From assembly GCA_036435485.1 (NCBI GenBank), contig CM071598.1:106204501-106268500 (forward strand): DNA of 64,000 nucleotides. The letters are read 5' to 3'. Numbering within the stretch: the stretch's first letter is position 1; each line of letters begins with the position of its first letter. Both the position numbers and the translations under genes were made by a program. The notes beneath the pieces are model-generated. The model saw only the letters and a program-made list of their open reading frames with translations. It ran no database searches and had not been told where the DNA came from. This DNA is from Saposhnikovia divaricata (Eukaryota; Streptophyta; Magnoliopsida; Apiales; Apiaceae). Below are positions 24,401-35,440 of the stretch, in pieces.

Positions 24401-25685
24401 ACGGAAAGTTGAAATTGAAAGCATAAATGACATAAAGGATAACTCCTTTTAAGTTTGGAAAATTTGAGGAAATTTGGGATAGATCGGTTGAGTAACAAGG
24501 AGACTCATGGATCGAGAAAGTGAGAAGTTAGATGGTTGAGCAAAGGGAAGTTTGACCCAAAAATGTGATGCTTACTGAGCATATGTGACGGTATATCAAT
24601 AGGAAGGTACTAGATGCAAAGGGTGTCCCAATAATGAGATAACGATGGAGAAATAGCAGAAGTGAATAAGAATCAGATAATCAGAAGGATGTGATTGATA
24701 AAGAAAAGATTGGGAAGTAATTATGGAATGTGAAGCAAAGAATGTTATGAATGGATGGATGAATGGGTTTTCTGACAAGCTATCGGGATGATAACCTAAT
24801 AGTGTTAGTATCATGAATATGAAAGAGCCAGTGGCGTAGCGTGAAATGCCAGTAACAATGATGTCAAGCAAGAAATCTAAGATTTAACCTGAGAGGTTGA
24901 AGGAGTTTCCAAAAGTGAGTATTGATAAGATCAAACAAGAGTATAGGTCCATAGGATGATGGATAGAGCAGCAAGGATACGTTGACACGTGAGATTACGA
25001 TAAAGTAGTATTTGATAGGATTACGATTATTTTTCTTCTCTGATAAACCTCTATAGTTCAGAGGTAAATTCTAAGTACGATATTTTTGCAATTATGAAAT
25101 TTTCTATAATACTCTGAATTCTTTTCTTTTCTTCTCTCTTATTCATATTCTTTTAATTGAGAAGAACAACCCTTTAAGGAGGGGAGGTACTGCTACGTGA
25201 CTCTCTGTCTGTGTGATAGAAGTCTAAGTGGAATGCCATTAATTGTTTAATTGCTTGTCAAGTACTAAAGGCTGGCCCCCTTCTGTACTAACTATGCAAT
25301 ATAACGAATGTTCATTGATCACAGTGATCTCTCAATAAATTCTTCTAATTCTATATAGTGATTGAGATTGCGAAGATTAAAGCGATCAGGAAATGCGTAA
25401 TTACGAGTGAGGCTATCTCTGAATTCGTAGCGCGATAGTAATACCGAAACCACTACAGATACCAATAAGAGTAATAGTATGTGACTGGATAAGAGCATAA
25501 CCCGGACAGTGTATTGCACGAAAAGTAGCAAAGAATAATGAAAAAGGATAAAGGATGTATTGTAGCAATAGTAAGATGTGCTGAAAAAGGATTGGGATTG
25601 ATTAAGGATTGACTGGGGAATTGGAAAGTGAAATAACCAACAAGTACCCAATTATCTTCTACCTGATTCCGGGAACGAATCCTTT
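21481..25685 (+). other. Element C internal region without recognised domains
   Basis: About 4.2 kb where integrase would be expected. I could not find an integrase zinc finger, a DDE triad or a chromodomain; stops are dense in every frame. A purine tract AAGGAGGGGAG at about 25176-25188 duplicates the real one at 25686. Confidence 0.5.
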
Positions 25686-25699
25686 TAAGGAGGGGAGAC
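25686..25699 (+). other. Element C polypurine tract
   Basis: Aaggaggggagac directly precedes the 3' LTR start TGTAAG. Confidence 0.85.
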
Positions 25700-28600
25700 T
25701 GTAAGAACCCAAATTTTCGGTAGAATTAAAACTTTTTTTTAAGCATTGATAAAAGGAGGAACAATGATTCCGACTACAAGGTATTAACAGTTCTAATAAA
25801 TGAAGGTTGAAGGGTTATAGATTCCAATGATTATATGCCATGAAGAATGCAATGGGTTGACAACTTAGATTAGAATAATCTATCTCCTAGGGTAATAAGA
25901 TATGGCAATTCCAAATAGGGAAGTTATTCTCATGTCATCCAAATCAATATCTGTTATTAGTCCAGTGGTTCCGTGAAAGGGTCAAGGAACGCTCGAAAGA
26001 GAACAAGGACAATTTTATAAATACAAGGAATAAAGATGGAATAAAGAATGAATAGTGTTTTGGTGGAAATGAGAATATTATTAGACGACGCTATATAGAA
26101 GTATTCAGAACGGATTTCTGAGTTCGTATTCATGATCCAGGGGCGAAATGAGTGTATGTAAACGATATCGGATTCAGAAAAATAGCACTTTTATTTTCTC
26201 CGAGAATTCCCTGGACATTGAAAGACTTAAGGATTTATTAAGAGGAATTAAGGAATTTAAATTCAAGAATTATAAAGGAGGATTGAGAATGATAGCATTA
26301 ATATTAGGAAGGTTTCCGGTAAAACCCTAACTAGAAACGATTGAGTTATTCCTCCGAACGATCAACGAATTGAGCAATAAACGGACAAAGAAACAAGCAG
26401 AGAGTCAAGACATAGTCATGTGCAAGTGGATAAAGTCAAGTAACCAAGATAGTTACAAGTTAACTAGCATCATTACAAAACTAACCAAACACTTAGCTTA
26501 CAACACACACCTTACCACAAGAATGCAACACTTGTCCACTTGATTAGCTCATCCATGACCAATGCACTTTAATAAAGTGGCTTTAGGCTAGATATTATCC
26601 ATAAAAACACAATAATGCAAGATTAGATGCAAGCAAGACCAAGCAACTCCATTTCTCTCCATTTTGAACAAACTGCCCAGCAGAAGCTCCGCCAAGAAGA
26701 AAATTCATATCTCCATTTCTATCCATGATAGAATCACCAAATTTAACCATAGCTTCTCCACTCCATGGGAAACATTCGTTCAAAATTTCATGGCAATCTA
26801 ATGAGTGTAGCCTAGTCAAATACCTTCCCCAAATTGAAGAAACCAAACTGCCTGTTCTTGATAGTTTTCTGTAACGATTTTCAAACAGCCATATCTCCTT
26901 CATTACTTAATGGAATTTGGTGTTCTTTAGCTTGTTGGAAAGCTGGTTAGATTCTCTACAACTCTCCTTTAGAAGCCTTGTCCAGAAAATCATGGTAAGG
27001 GCCTCGTTTTTGCAGATATTTGAACTGATGAATAGTAACCTTCATGAACTAACTTTGATTTCTTGTTTTGTTTGGATGATCTAAGCAATCCTAAGGCTAT
27101 ACAAGGACAAACCAAGGCTTAGTCATGTATTAGGATACTCCAAGGAAGGTATAACTCTTAAGAAACCCTAGAACTTATTTTGAGTTTTTGTGATTATTGG
27201 ATTAGTTTTGATGATGATGTTGTTTTAAGCATATAAGCATGATTATGTAGTTGACTTAGTTGATTTAGCCATATAATGATTAAGAGGATGAGTTGAGATA
27301 TTCCTGGACTTATGAGGTGTATATCATGAATATAAGATGTTTGGTTTTCCCGGTGTGGCTCGGTTTTGATATTACGAATTATGGAACGTTCGATTTATAG
27401 CCGTCGTAATGCCGAAATTTCGTTAACCTTAAGAATTCATGTTTGACAGTAGCTATAACTCACTTTCCAGTTTCGTATTCTGCCATGAAAAGCTAGATTA
27501 TGTTATAAGCTTCGTTTTGATATAAGGCTCGTGTGAAATGGACTTACGGTTTAGGAATTATGGTTAAATTCGTAAAAGTGGTTCGAATCCGTAAACGAAA
27601 GTTTGTAAGTGAAATTGAACCTCGGTAAAATGTGTAAGTTAGTGACGAATCATGGTAATTAAATATTAGAGGTCATGAGGAAGATGTGAAAGAAAACCAC
27701 ATGTCAATCGGATCGTTTTTCGATTTTATAAAAATGTTCGAATCGAGGTTAAATACGAACGAACCCTTAAAACGAATACTTGGTTTAACTTTGGAAAACC
27801 ACTTAGAAAACGGACGATAAAACTCGAGATAAAATCTTAGTTCGTAAACGATCGACCCTAGAACTTATATGACTTAAGTATATACCAAGTGTAAGAGTAA
27901 TGACGAGCCGTAATAACGAACAAATGTCGGGTCAAAACGAGGTTAATAAGAGTACACAAAAAGGGTGCATAACGAGATAATTCAGAAACGTGTTTTAACC
28001 TAAGTTAAGTTTATACTTAGCTTTTTAAACAACGTTAAGTGATTAATCTCGAATATTCTGATTATTTATAGATCACCGAGCTGACCCAGGACACACTACC
28101 TCCACCCGACTACCAGGCAAGTTTCCAATACTTGGAACTGTTGTTGTGATAATATATATATGACTGTTGTTATACATATGCCATTGCATGCATGCCTGTT
28201 CTCAATTCATATTGTTATACTTGTTCCTTGATTATTGTTGGCTTTTAAGCTAGATAGATAACGTATCAGTTATACACCGGATGTTGTTAAGTCCCTTAGA
28301 GAAGGGCATATATATCGTATTCGTTGAATATAGACCGGGAGTCAGTACTTCTTGATATATCGTAATTACTTTCGAGGGTTTTTTTAATAAATAATTTCCA
28401 TTATTTGGTTGACGAATATTATTTTGAATATTCGTCCGAGATTATTTAATTAACGAACATTTCTTCAAATATGTATTTGAACGTTATCTATTCAATGAAT
28501 ATTATTTTTCAATATTCATTCAAAGTCGACTCATTTATCGAATATTATTTCGAATATTTCTTTAAAGCTTGGATTACTAAATGAATATTATTTTGATATT

Positions 28601-30317
28601 CATTTAGAATATTATTCATTAAATGAATATTACTTTTTGAATATTCATTTAAGTTCCTATTTACTTAAATGAATATTATTTTAAATATTCATCTGATGTT
28701 TTATTTATTTATCGAATATTATTTTTAATATTCCGTTCAAGTCTTATTAATTAAATGAATATTATTTTGAATATTCATTTAAATATTTAATTATTCAATA
28801 AATATTTTCTCCTTATTCATTCGAGAATTATTCTGAGAAATACTTCGATTTAAATATTCGTTCATAGTTATAAGTCTTCATTAACTATTTTTGATTCAAT
28901 AAATATTCTCTGAATATTTATCCAATACTCTGAAATGACTTCAAATATTATCTTCGACCTTCGATTATTATAAAATTTCTTTGGAGTCGGATTATTATTA
29001 ATATTATATCAAGAAAGGTTCTCAAAATTTCATTCTTCCTTCGAATCTATCTTCCAAATAATAAGGGAACCTTACTTGAGAAATGTTATCTATCTTGTTG
29101 ACTTCCCGGTCATAAATCCTTTGAAATTATTCTTGTCACTCACAACTTGGTTGCTAAGTGTTTATTGAATCTTGTGTACCTTCTCATCATTCGAGGGGTA
29201 ATATTGTTGGAACAAGTTGATATCTATTAACAAGCAGCAGCTTGGGAAGTATTGGTGAATTTTCCTTTCCAACTAGATACGACTACTTTGTGGAGTCTTA
29301 TCAACAAGTATCATACTTGGGGAAAGGGGGAGGATCTTTACGTTTCAAAGTTATGAATGTTATTCGAACTAGGAGTCATGTAAGAGGCCGAGTGGCGCCG
29401 GTCCATCTCATTGGCCCAACCGTTGGTCGGGGAGATCTAGCAGGGTGGTAGACAAGTAAATCCGTCAGTTCTTTCTTCTACCGGTAGTAAATCTAATTTG
29501 AGCTGTACAATCTACGACTGATCATCGTAAGGATTGGAACAACGGGCGCGGTGAATACTCCAGTATTAGTTCATCATTCAAAGTTGGAAATGTTCTGCAG
29601 CATCATCGGTGTTGGCAGGGTGAAAAAGTGTTAAAACTGGAACTGCAATATTTTTCCTGCAAGTTCCTCTTTTATGATAAATGATGATATCTTGCTTACC
29701 TTTGGCATCACATATTTTCACAGGATATATGTTTTGAGTTACCTTGTAACTTCATCATTTACATTATACTGGCACTGTCTTCGTAAATGCATGGCATAGG
29801 GTTTCAACGATATTGTTGACTTATTATATATATATATATATATATATTATTGTTCAGTCATATATTACTTTTGGTGGGCTATTGCTCACCCTTGCTTTAT
29901 GTATTATATCGCAACAACAGCTAAATCAGATGGCCCGCACAAGGCGCATTCAGCGTAAGCAGGTGTCAGCCGTCAAAGGATTACCGCTGGTGTTATAACT
30001 ACCATTGCTAAAAAGGAAGCTATTGGTAGGCTAGTTGTTAGCCTTTGAATATCAAAGGTATTTATTATATGACATACACAAATGGATGGCAAAGAGTATG
30101 TAATGGTTAAATTGTAAATCTTTTAGGTTGTAAGATCTCAATCTTGTGATTAATAAAATTTGGTAGTTACTCTGATTTCATCTCGGGACTATAACGGGTG
30201 TGTTTTATGTTGTTGTTTTGGGTCACAAAGTTGTAATTTAATATTTATTTTGATTTTGTGGATAGAAATTGAGACCGTAATGACCAGATCCCTGGCCCCG
30301 GATCTGGTGGTGTTACA
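25700..30317 (+). repeat. Element C 3' LTR (4618 bp)
   Basis: Same ends as the 5' LTR (TGTAAGAACCC...GGTGTTACA), with few substitutions in the parts I compared. It keeps about 25 bp near 29513 that the 5' LTR lacks. A (TA)n run lies at about 29823-29848. Confidence 0.93.
28411..28930. repeat. Array of AATATT-centred imperfect palindromes in the C 3' LTR
   Basis: The second copy of the hairpin-rich block, with the same order of units as in the 5' LTR and only scattered substitutions. Confidence 0.8.
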
Positions 30318-30322
30318 CTGAA

Positions 30323-33002
30323 GACAATGTGGATGATAGAATTCCTAAGGCTAATGATAGCTCAGATGATGATGATGATGATGATGATGATGCTGATAAT
30401 GATCCTGAAGCAGCTCAGCTGAATGCTGTCATGAAAGAAAGTCTAGGATCTACTTATGGATCATCCAGCAAGTTTCTGGAGTCTGTGGGTAAATCTACAG
30501 CTGCTCAAGTTGAGATCAGAGGAGATTATAACCATCGTCTTCCTGAACATATTCAAGCTCTAACGAGATCTGAATGGTATACTGAGTGGAATCGGCCTAC
30601 TACTGATATAAATTTCAATAATGCTCTTTTTCACTCAAGTCATATAGCTACTAAGCTTTCTGATCCTAATCTCAAAGCTCATCTGAGGACTACTACTATT
30701 CTGGAAAAAGGTTTGAAAGATGAAATTAACTCTGTCAAGATTGATAATGAAAAGTTTCATGCTTGGTTTGTTAAGGATTCTTCTGAGATTGCTACTGCTA
30801 AACAGCTTCAACGTTTAAGCACTGCCTTCACCACAAGGATGGATACCTTGGAAGATAAGGTTGTTACTTTGTCCTCAAGGATGACTAATATTGAAGATTC
30901 TCTCCAATTGATCTTATCCTTGTTAACTGCTCCTATTGATGATGTTTCTAATGTCAAAAAGGGGGAGAAGGTAGTCAAAACAAAATGCACACCTAATCCA
31001 GTTGTAAGAAAGGATGATGACACTTCTGGAAATGATGGTGGTGCTCAGCCACATGCACCAGGAACCTTTGATGCTACTTTGGTAACAAGGAGAAGTTTGT
31101 CTCAAACTCAAACCAAGCAGTCAACTCATGTTTCTAAATCTGGGAAGAGAACAGTAAGGACAATGGTGCAATCTCAAATTCTGACAGAAGAACAATCTCA
31201 ACTACCTGGTCAAAATCAATCACTTTCAACAATTCCTGAAGAAGATGAGGATTTGTTTATTACTGATAGAAGATGCTCCACATCTCTTTAAAAAGATTAC
31301 TTCCAAGTCAGGTGAGAGTGAAATTGTATATCACAATGATATTAAAGTTCAATAACATCATGCTAGGGAGGCACTGGCTTTGATCTCTGCAGAGAATTCT
31401 GACATGAGTACTCAAGAGATCTTAAAAGATCAAAAGAAGATTCTTGAGGACATTGCTAAACAGAAAGAAGCTCCTGCTGCAGGTAGAGGGAGAGGCAGAG
31501 GAGGTAGAAGCAGAGGCAGAGGAAGAAAACTTGTTCAGACAAGTACAAGACAGACAAGGTTTAGTGGAATCACAATTTAGGAGATAACGGAAGATCCTTA
31601 GAAAATTAAAAGGAAGAAAACTCCACTACTTCTTGAAATGGCTCCAGACAACATATTTAATGAAACTGAAGATATTATCAATGTATCTGAAGAAGTTGAA
31701 GAAAAAAATCTACTAAGAGCTAGGAAGAGTAAAGCTACTGTAAGAGCATAGAATGTTGCTGCTGGAACTACTCAACCTGCAATTCCTGATTCTGATGAAG
31801 CTGAAATCATGAAAGATCTTGAAGTGATGATTCTTGTTGTTGTAATTGAATCTCATAATCTGGAAGTTGATGAGATGAACTTGAAGATTGATCAAGAAAG
31901 ATTCAGAAAGCTTGAAGAAGCAAAGGTTATCATGGAAAAAGGAAGAACTATTGCTGATAGGGAAAGTGAAAGGTATTTGAGAAATGTTTTCAGTTCTGAC
32001 AAAAAGTTGTGGTATGATATCACAAAGCAAGCTAATGAGGAAGAAACTAATGAATCTCATTCCAAAATGAAGGGAAACAAGTGGAAGAAGATTGATGACA
32101 TAAATTACACTGGACCAGCTGTTTTTCAATCTGGTGGTGTGATAACTGAACCTCCACAAGTTGCTAAAGAAAAACTTCTTATTCCTCCACTGAGTATTGC
32201 AGATAAAGTTTCTTGGTCTGACAAACTTTCACCAAGATGGACTAAAATGCTATCTGAGTTGAAAGGACTAGAACCTAACACAAGAGGAGGTATTGGTTCT
32301 AGAGAATCAGAATTTGTGTTTACAGCTCAAACAGATCATCATATTCTAGTGAAAAGAATTGGTGATGAACTAACAGTCGATGATCTTTGGGAACTTGAAG
32401 CTGTCGCAATTGTTGCTTGCAATGTTGATTCTAAGAAGGTAGAAAAGTTGTTGTATTTCATGAAAGACAAGAGTGTCAAGAAGCTGACTATTCAGGAGGT
32501 GTTGTGCAAATCAACAAAAGAGCTGAAATACGTTCTTTATCTGCTTAAGAATAAAAGAATTCATGATAAGAAAGCTAATGTTTACAATAACTGGTGTACC
32601 ATGATTCTCAGAACTATCAGATGCAGATATTTAGATGGAGGATCAAGGTATGTTGGTAATTATACTCCCATGTACTTGAATACAGTAGGACAAGAAGTTG
32701 AGATGCAAAGGGGTTCATCTATTAAAGAAGTGATATTTTATCAAGAACAGTTATCTCTGAATCCTGGTGGGAAAGAATTTGCATATCTACTGTTGGGAGA
32801 TTTAGATTTACCAAGAAGCTCAATTCAAAATGTCAGGGTAGGTATTTATCAGATTAATGAGGAAGATGAAGAACTCAGGAATCTGAAGAAAAGACTGATT
32901 CAAATTCTCGAAAGTAAAGAAGAAGAATTATTATCAAGTTTCTTGCAGATGAGTAATTTTTTTGTGAGAATTTCTGAGACTAAGCCTGAGAATTTCTTAT
33001 AA
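30323..33002 (+). pseudogene. Element B gag-like polyprotein, second half
   Basis: Directly continues the frame that element C split at 15257. It begins with an acidic run (about ten Asp) and then HRLPEHIQALTRSEWYTEWN. A coiled-coil-like part follows (TRMDTLEDKVVTLSSRMTNI). After a frame change near 31300 comes an Arg/Gly-rich patch (GRGRGRGGRSRGRGRK), which may bind RNA. A final 397-codon open stretch (31809-33002) includes a long helix and the module WSDKLSPRWTKMLSELKGLE with ELTVDDLWELEAVAIV and LTIQEVLCKSTKELKYVLYL. Stops lie at about 31578 and 31749. No pol motif occurs before the LTR. The C-terminal module seems to be the best kept part of the protein. Confidence 0.65.
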
Positions 33003-33066
33003 TATTTTGTTTTGAGTTTTTGACATCATTGAATCGAGGAATTTGTGCTTTATTTCACAAAGTACA

Positions 33067-33079
33067 AATTGGGGGAGAT
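33067..33079 (+). other. Element B polypurine tract
   Basis: Aattgggggagat directly before the LTR start TGTTAGATATTG; nearly the same as element A's tract. Confidence 0.85.
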
Positions 33080-33582
33080 TGTTAGATATTGATTCAAGTG
33101 ATGTCAGGATTTGGACTACTGATCAGATACTGATGCTGACGTCATTAGCAATGCAACGTCAGTATTAGGGTGTTATCAGGATTATGAGCTGATCAGGATT
33201 ATATGAAGATATTCATCAGTCCAGAGATCAAGGAAGATTGATATGTCGGTTCCTAAATTATAGGAAGGCGGCTATCATGCAAGATATGCATTCAGAGTTG
33301 TATGTAATTGATTTAGAATATCTTGTAATTGATAGTGCAGCTGTGTACGTTATATAAACACAGTTTAGGTTTTACATGATTGTAATCGCTTATAGGAGTT
33401 ATCTTGTAACCTAGCAGCTCTCAAGAATATAAGGATTTCTTGAGAGAGTTTATAACAGTTTTATATCAGAGTTAATAAAGTTGTTATTTATTCATACTTG
33501 TGTTATCATTTCTGTTTAAGTCGAAAATCTTATACAATTGTATTCAACCCCCCCTTCTATAATTTTTAATTACTGGGCAACA
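33080..33582 (+). repeat. Element B 3' LTR (503 bp)
   Basis: Begins TGTTAGATATTG and ends GGGCAACA. A TATA-like gttatataaac lies at about 33349-33359, and the end has the TATTCAACCCCCCCTT word common in copia-type LTRs. The next bases (cagtggtcc) are element A LTR sequence, so B was inserted there. Confidence 0.85.
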
Positions 33583-34204
33583 CAGTGGTCCTGATAGTGT
33601 CTTGGCTTGTTGCAGGTTTCTGACTTGTACACTTTTCAATATTTTTTCTTCAAGAATCCATTCGAGAAGTGATTGAGTGATTGATTCGAGAACTAGAATT
33701 GACTTAGTAGGTAACTCTCAGTTCTTGAATACTGTATAATTGAGATGTCGAAACACTTTTCGAAATAGTCTTTTCTTTAGGAATCCTTGAGTTGTCGAAT
33801 AGAGCATTTGACTCATTAAATCCCTGAGATGTCGAACAGCTTCCTGATTCCTTGAGATATCGAATGCCTGACTCCTCGAAACCTTGACTTCTCTAATAGA
33901 CAGAAATACTTCTCGAATTAGTACTTAGGCAAATCTTCATTCTTCAAATTCCAACTGTGTTTATTTTGACAGCCTTGTTCTTCAAGCTTGAGGCATGATC
34001 TCTGGATCTTCTTTCAAGCATTATTTCATGACTTAATTTACAGTTACACAGATAGAATTTTGATGCCTATTACAAGTACTAAATACAAGTAGAAACTCTA
34101 CAACTAGAGGTTCCTCCAGTTAAGGAGTCATGTAAGTAATGCACATCATTACAGAAAATTAGGCTTGTTATTATATGTATACAGGCATGCCTCTATGAGT
34201 AACA
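33583..34204 (-). repeat. Element A 5' LTR, remaining outer part
   Basis: Matches 7201-7823 closely, including the TCGAA-rich repeats. The part corresponding to 6652-7200 is absent from the window. Confidence 0.88.
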
Positions 34205-34295
34205 AGATTGCCAAAATATAATAGCTGTCATCAACGACTCGAAACCAAAAAAACAAAAAGCACTATTAGTATATAAGAATTTTAAATTCAAGTAC

Positions 34296-34463
34296 CTCTT
34301 TCACAATAAATCTCAAGGCAGTTAAAATTTCCCAACAGCAGTGACGCCTTCAGGTTTCTTAAAAGCCACAAATGTCTGTCCTGGTGAATCGTGTGGAAGG
34401 GATCTTATAGGCTTGACCGCTACTTAGGACTTCAGATTATGAAGCATCCATAATAACATAAAC
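34296..34463 (-). pseudogene. Gamma-COP pseudogene exon before the nested insertion
   Basis: Begins after acceptor GTTGTCAG with VYVIMDAS (family form VTVIVDAS). It has an early stop and frame changes, then SLPHDSPGQTFVAFKKPEGV and TAVGKF, and ends LRFIVKE before a donor GTAC. In plant gamma-COP the next residues are VDP, which is where the exon at 6267 starts. So the two exons were neighbours before the 27.5-kb insertion. A TAA after GKF and small indels mark it as dead. Confidence 0.85.
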
Positions 34464-34538
34464 CTGACAACACATCCCTTCACATTAGCATCGTAAAATT
34501 ATTTAAAACTTCATAAAGAAATTATCGTAGATATTTAC

Positions 34539-34663
34539 GTTTTTCAATAACTGCTCAAGTATTGTATTTGTGCAATTGTATTGAAATACAACATGCCCAT
34601 CAAATATGTGCTTGACCACATTAACAGCATATTCTGTTCCCGCTTCAGTGAGCTCTAGTGGTG
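34539..34663 (-). pseudogene. Gamma-COP pseudogene exon (YAVNVVKHIFD block)
   Basis: After acceptor GTCCTCAG the frame reads PLELTEAGTEYAVNVVKHIF, then DGHVVFQYNCTN and TILEQLLKN, and ends at donor GTAAAT. It matches the start of the gamma-COP appendage region with few changes. Its frame is open, so it is better kept than its neighbours. Confidence 0.85.
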
Positions 34664-34762
34664 CTGAGGACTAGAGATTATGATGAAAAGAATTTAAGAA
34701 TCACCAAATTAAATTATGATAAGAAAGTTACAGGTAAAAAGTATCTTATAAAATTAAATTAA

Positions 34763-34905
34763 AAAGCTTCCCAAAGCTCTGGGATAGAGGATTGTAGCTT
34801 TTCATAAGTGTCAACTGTGAATGCAGAAGTAGTAGGAGGAGAAGCCAGACTAGAGGGCTTTTTGCCTGCTGCTTTTTTCTTGGCAAGTTCACATGGTAAG
34901 CTAAT
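34763..34905 (-). pseudogene. Gamma-COP pseudogene exon (hinge)
   Basis: Minus-strand translation gives AKKKAAGKKPSSLASPPTTS, then AFTVDTYEKLQSSIPEL, in line with the Lys/Ala/Pro-rich hinge and the TVD-YEKLLSSIPE block of plant gamma-COP. A small frame change follows before FGKLF. Exon limits are approximate. Confidence 0.75.
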
Positions 34906-35026
34906 ACTGTTATACTTTTAAGTAACCTACTCATTTAAAACCAAGTAGATCATATATTATTCAACAGGTACGGAGGTAATAAACTCAAAGTGCCTTCACT
35001 GAAAGGTCAGATTGCCATACAAATTC

Positions 35027-35099
35027 AAGCTCTGTAGGATTTGAACCTACGACATCGGGTTTTAGAGACATGCGTTCTACCGAACTAAATTAAGAGCGC
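35027..35099 (-). tRNA. trnW: Plastid-like trnW copy with anticodon changed from CCA to CTA (likely pseudogene)
   Basis: The minus strand from 35099 reads GCGCTCTTA...GTTCGGTAGAACG, then the anticodon loop, then GTCGTAGGTTCAAATCCTAC. This is plastid tRNA-Trp (also present as plastid-derived copies in plant mitochondria). The family loop CTCCAAA is here CTCTAAA, so the anticodon would be CUA, which pairs with UAG. The anticodon stem also differs (GCATG for GTGGG), which weakens pairing. The last acceptor bases differ too. It is most likely a nuclear insert of organelle DNA that has decayed. Confidence 0.75.
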
Positions 35100-35199
35100 T
35101 TTCTCATTCAGAAAAGAGAAAACTGTAAAAGTCACATTTGAAAACCCTAATACATGTACTAATAATGATTATAGTATATATATCTGTTCAATTTTATAT

Positions 35200-35440
35200 C
35201 ATAAGCAAAGATGACCTTAGCAAGAAAATCTATTAAAAGAAGTAATTGGTTTGTATCTCATGAAAAGGATTTGTTTGCAGTGGGTTGCCTCCAACCTCAT
35301 CTAGGCATGGTAAAGATAAAAACCTTCTTTAAAAACTTAACAACTAACCACTTGCTACTATTTCACGATTATCATCTTACTAGCACTTTCATGTTTTCAA
35401 TACACACTCCAAATAATTAATATGTGTAATATCTACAAAC
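35200..35440 (-). pseudogene. Second copy of the gamma-COP 3' end, with internal deletion
   Basis: The translation shows SGVCIENMKVLVR, then after a deletion REIVASG and a stop near 35360. Sequence after the stop (35200-35340) matches 5270-5426 behind the other copy's stop, by eye clearly homologous but diverged. On the minus strand it lies before the exons at 34.3-34.9 kb, so it cannot belong to the same gene copy. It implies an old tandem duplication of gamma-COP. Confidence 0.72.

Larger units (their letters stand above)
15258..30317 (+). mobile_element. Element C: gypsy-type LTR retrotransposon with 4.6-kb LTRs
   Basis: A complete element of 15,060 bp with ends TGTAAG...GTTACA and a perfect 5-bp target duplication ctgaa (15253-15257 and 30318-30322) in element B's coding region. 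It contains a primer site complementary to initiator tRNA-Met, decayed gag and pol, and a purine tract. LTRs make up about 61 percent of its length. Reverse transcriptase and RNase H fragments are in the gypsy style. LTR start, primer site and long LTRs would fit the Tekay/Del group, but I see no chromodomain. Confidence 0.93.
11604..33582 (+). mobile_element. Element B: LTR retrotransposon without pol, 5' end lost
   Basis: A plus-strand element with a long gag-like frame split by a hAT element (12387-13259) and element C (15258-30317), a purine tract, and a 503-bp 3' LTR. After the two inserts are subtracted, the coding part is about 5.3 kb. No protease, integrase, reverse transcriptase or RNase H is visible, so it probably relies on other elements for movement. 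No 5' LTR or primer site was found between 10.5 and 11.7 kb, so the start given is only the first supported coding region. It sits in the right LTR of element A. Confidence 0.75.
6652..34204 (-). mobile_element. Element A: non-autonomous-looking LTR retrotransposon holding nested B, C and a hAT
   Basis: Outer ends are TGTTGAG at 6652 and GAGTAACA at 34204, flanked by a 5-bp target duplication agatt at 6647-6651 and 34205-34209. The flanks are the two halves of one gamma-COP intron. The left LTR (6652-7823) is complete. The right copy is only 33583-34204, because element B sits in it and the rest is missing. A purine tract next to the left LTR shows minus orientation. The coding part has gag-like ORFs only; I see no integrase, reverse transcriptase or RNase H. 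Confidence 0.85.
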
